From an uncultured Oscillospiraceae bacterium (lineage in GTDB: Bacteria; Bacillota; Clostridia; Oscillospirales; Oscillospiraceae): 51,295 nt of DNA. A program made the translations under genes and the position numbers. Below the pieces are notes generated by a model. The model searched no databases. It worked only from the letters and a program-made list of their open reading frames with translations, and was not told where the DNA came from. Position 1 is the stretch's first letter; the number at the start of each line of letters is the position of its first letter. The stretch is taken from assembly GCA_947623875.1 (NCBI GenBank), contig CANQII010000002.1, positions 1 through 51,295 on the forward strand. The letters are read 5' to 3'. Positions 50,713-51,295 of this stretch are shown here, one piece after another.

Positions 50713-51022
50713 TGATATGCAAACACCGCCGGCTGTGCCGGTGCTCTCAAAAAGCGCTCGCGAGAGATAGTCTGAGATAACACCTGCCGTTAACAGGTAC
50801 GGAGAAGCCAATCACGGGTCTGCCTTGGCTCTCTCTTTCTCCAGCCCGCTCACCATCTCCACCTCCGGGAGATGCTTTAGGAAATGCTCGGCATTCCGGT
50901 ATGCGATCCCATCTTCGGTACCAACCAGCCCATCTTGCCAGAGGGCACCGATGAAGCGGCAGCAAAGCGCCTGGAAAAGGTACATAAGCCAGAGCCGTGT
51001 CCTATCACAGGAGACTGTGAAA
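50713..51022. other. Region with gene fragments only
   Basis: On the minus strand, AEHFLKHLPEVEMVSGLEKE (about 50816-50895) looks like the end of a protein without a beginning. On the plus strand, FGTNQPILPEGTDEAAAKRL (from about 50914) and HKPEPCPITGDCEKA look coding but have no supported start. These may be remnants of one or two lost genes. No family was recognised. Confidence 0.35.
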
Positions 51023-51059
51023 AGGCCCCAGGTTCCATGATGCGCGGAACCTGGGGCCT
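51021..51059 (-). terminator. Terminator downstream of recR
   Basis: A perfect 14-base stem, AGGCCCCAGGTTCC / GGAACCTGGGGCCT, followed by TTTTC on the minus strand. Confidence 0.82.
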
Positions 51060-51122
51060 CTATAGCTGCACAATATACGCGACATGGGCCGTATGATTGG
51101 GCCAGTACTCCCTTTCGATGCT

Positions 51123-51295
51123 TCAGATCTCTCTGCGGCCCTCCATGGCCCGCATCAGGGTGGCATCGTCCGCATACTCCAGATGGCTGCCCACCGGGAT
51201 GCCGTAGGCCAGGCGGGTGGTCTTCACCCCGAAGGGCTTTAAGAGCCGGGAGAGGTACAGGGCGGTGGTCTCCCCTTCCGTGTCCGGATTGGTGG
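51123..51295 (-). CDS. recR: Recombination protein RecR, C-terminal part (cut by window edge)
   Basis: Too short for the ORF track. The minus strand reads [40 protein letters not shown] and [16 protein letters not shown], then TGA at 51125-51123. This is the end of the RecR TOPRIM domain and its C-terminal segment. RecR acts with RecF and RecO in loading RecA at gaps. The N-terminal zinc finger lies outside the window. Confidence 0.93.
   Translation of the reverse strand, partial: TNPDTEGETTALYLSRLLKPFGVKTTRLAYGIPVGSHLEYADDATLMRAMEGRREI

Overview
The window reads as chromosome of a GC-rich, spore-forming, anaerobic member of the Clostridia, most like the gut Oscillospiraceae. The reasons are a complete spoIIAA-spoIIAB-sigF operon, a T-box leader in front of valS, the low-GC Gram-positive gene order recA-recX-rimO-pgsA, strong AGGAGG ribosome sites, sigma-A promoters with 17-base spacers, and glycan enzymes (GH29 fucosidase, GH35 beta-galactosidase, pseudouridine catabolism). 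Genus cannot be fixed from sequence alone.

Layout. 1-4.2 kb: the tail of one transposase, a complete IS4-type transposase, and an AT-rich, clearly foreign three-gene operon of unknown function that includes a small P-loop protein. 4.4-14.7 kb (minus): recA-recX-rimO-pgsA, then DUF1385-prmC-GNAT, then a lipoprotein-response regulator-histidine kinase operon. 14.8-17.6 kb (plus): an AlkZ-like gene followed by psuK and psuG. 17.6-19.7 kb: a small charged protein, tRNA-Arg(CCG), and a DinJ-type antitoxin whose downstream partner carries an in-frame amber codon. 19.9-25.5 kb (minus): GH35 enzyme and a heterodimeric ABC exporter.

25.5-31.3 kb is a scrambled accessory region. A ~690 bp near-identical direct repeat carries parts of an AAC(6')-like acetyltransferase and a histidine phosphatase. 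Between the copies lie remnants of an alpha-hydroxy-acid oxidase and a sugar isomerase, plus an apparently intact AT-rich MqsR-like / HTH-Panacea toxin-antitoxin pair. 31.3-35.9 kb (minus) is one run: cutC, a methyltransferase, two tandem transposase-like genes that have each lost a different catalytic Asp, the phosphatase and the AAC(6')-like gene. 36.1-40.5 kb (plus): alpha-L-fucosidase translationally coupled to a large transglutaminase-like protein with an acidic tail.

40.6-51.3 kb: a stand-alone ISL3-type zinc-finger/HTH gene with its own promoter and terminator, T-box-valS, a small unknown gene, the spoIIA operon, a SIR2-like/P-loop gene with an apparent frameshift at its start, a GT2-GtrA membrane pair, an Ala/Glu/Pro-rich protein, and the 3' end of recR at the right edge.

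The best candidates for undescribed biology are the AT-rich three-gene operon (2.5-4.2 kb), the tandem transposase-like pair with complementary active-site losses (31.3-34.4 kb), the MqsR/HTH-Panacea pair (27.1-28.6 kb), the stand-alone ISL3 DNA-binding protein (40.8 kb) and the SIR2-like NTPase (46.9-48.6 kb). All protein assignments come from reading motifs by eye; no database search was run.
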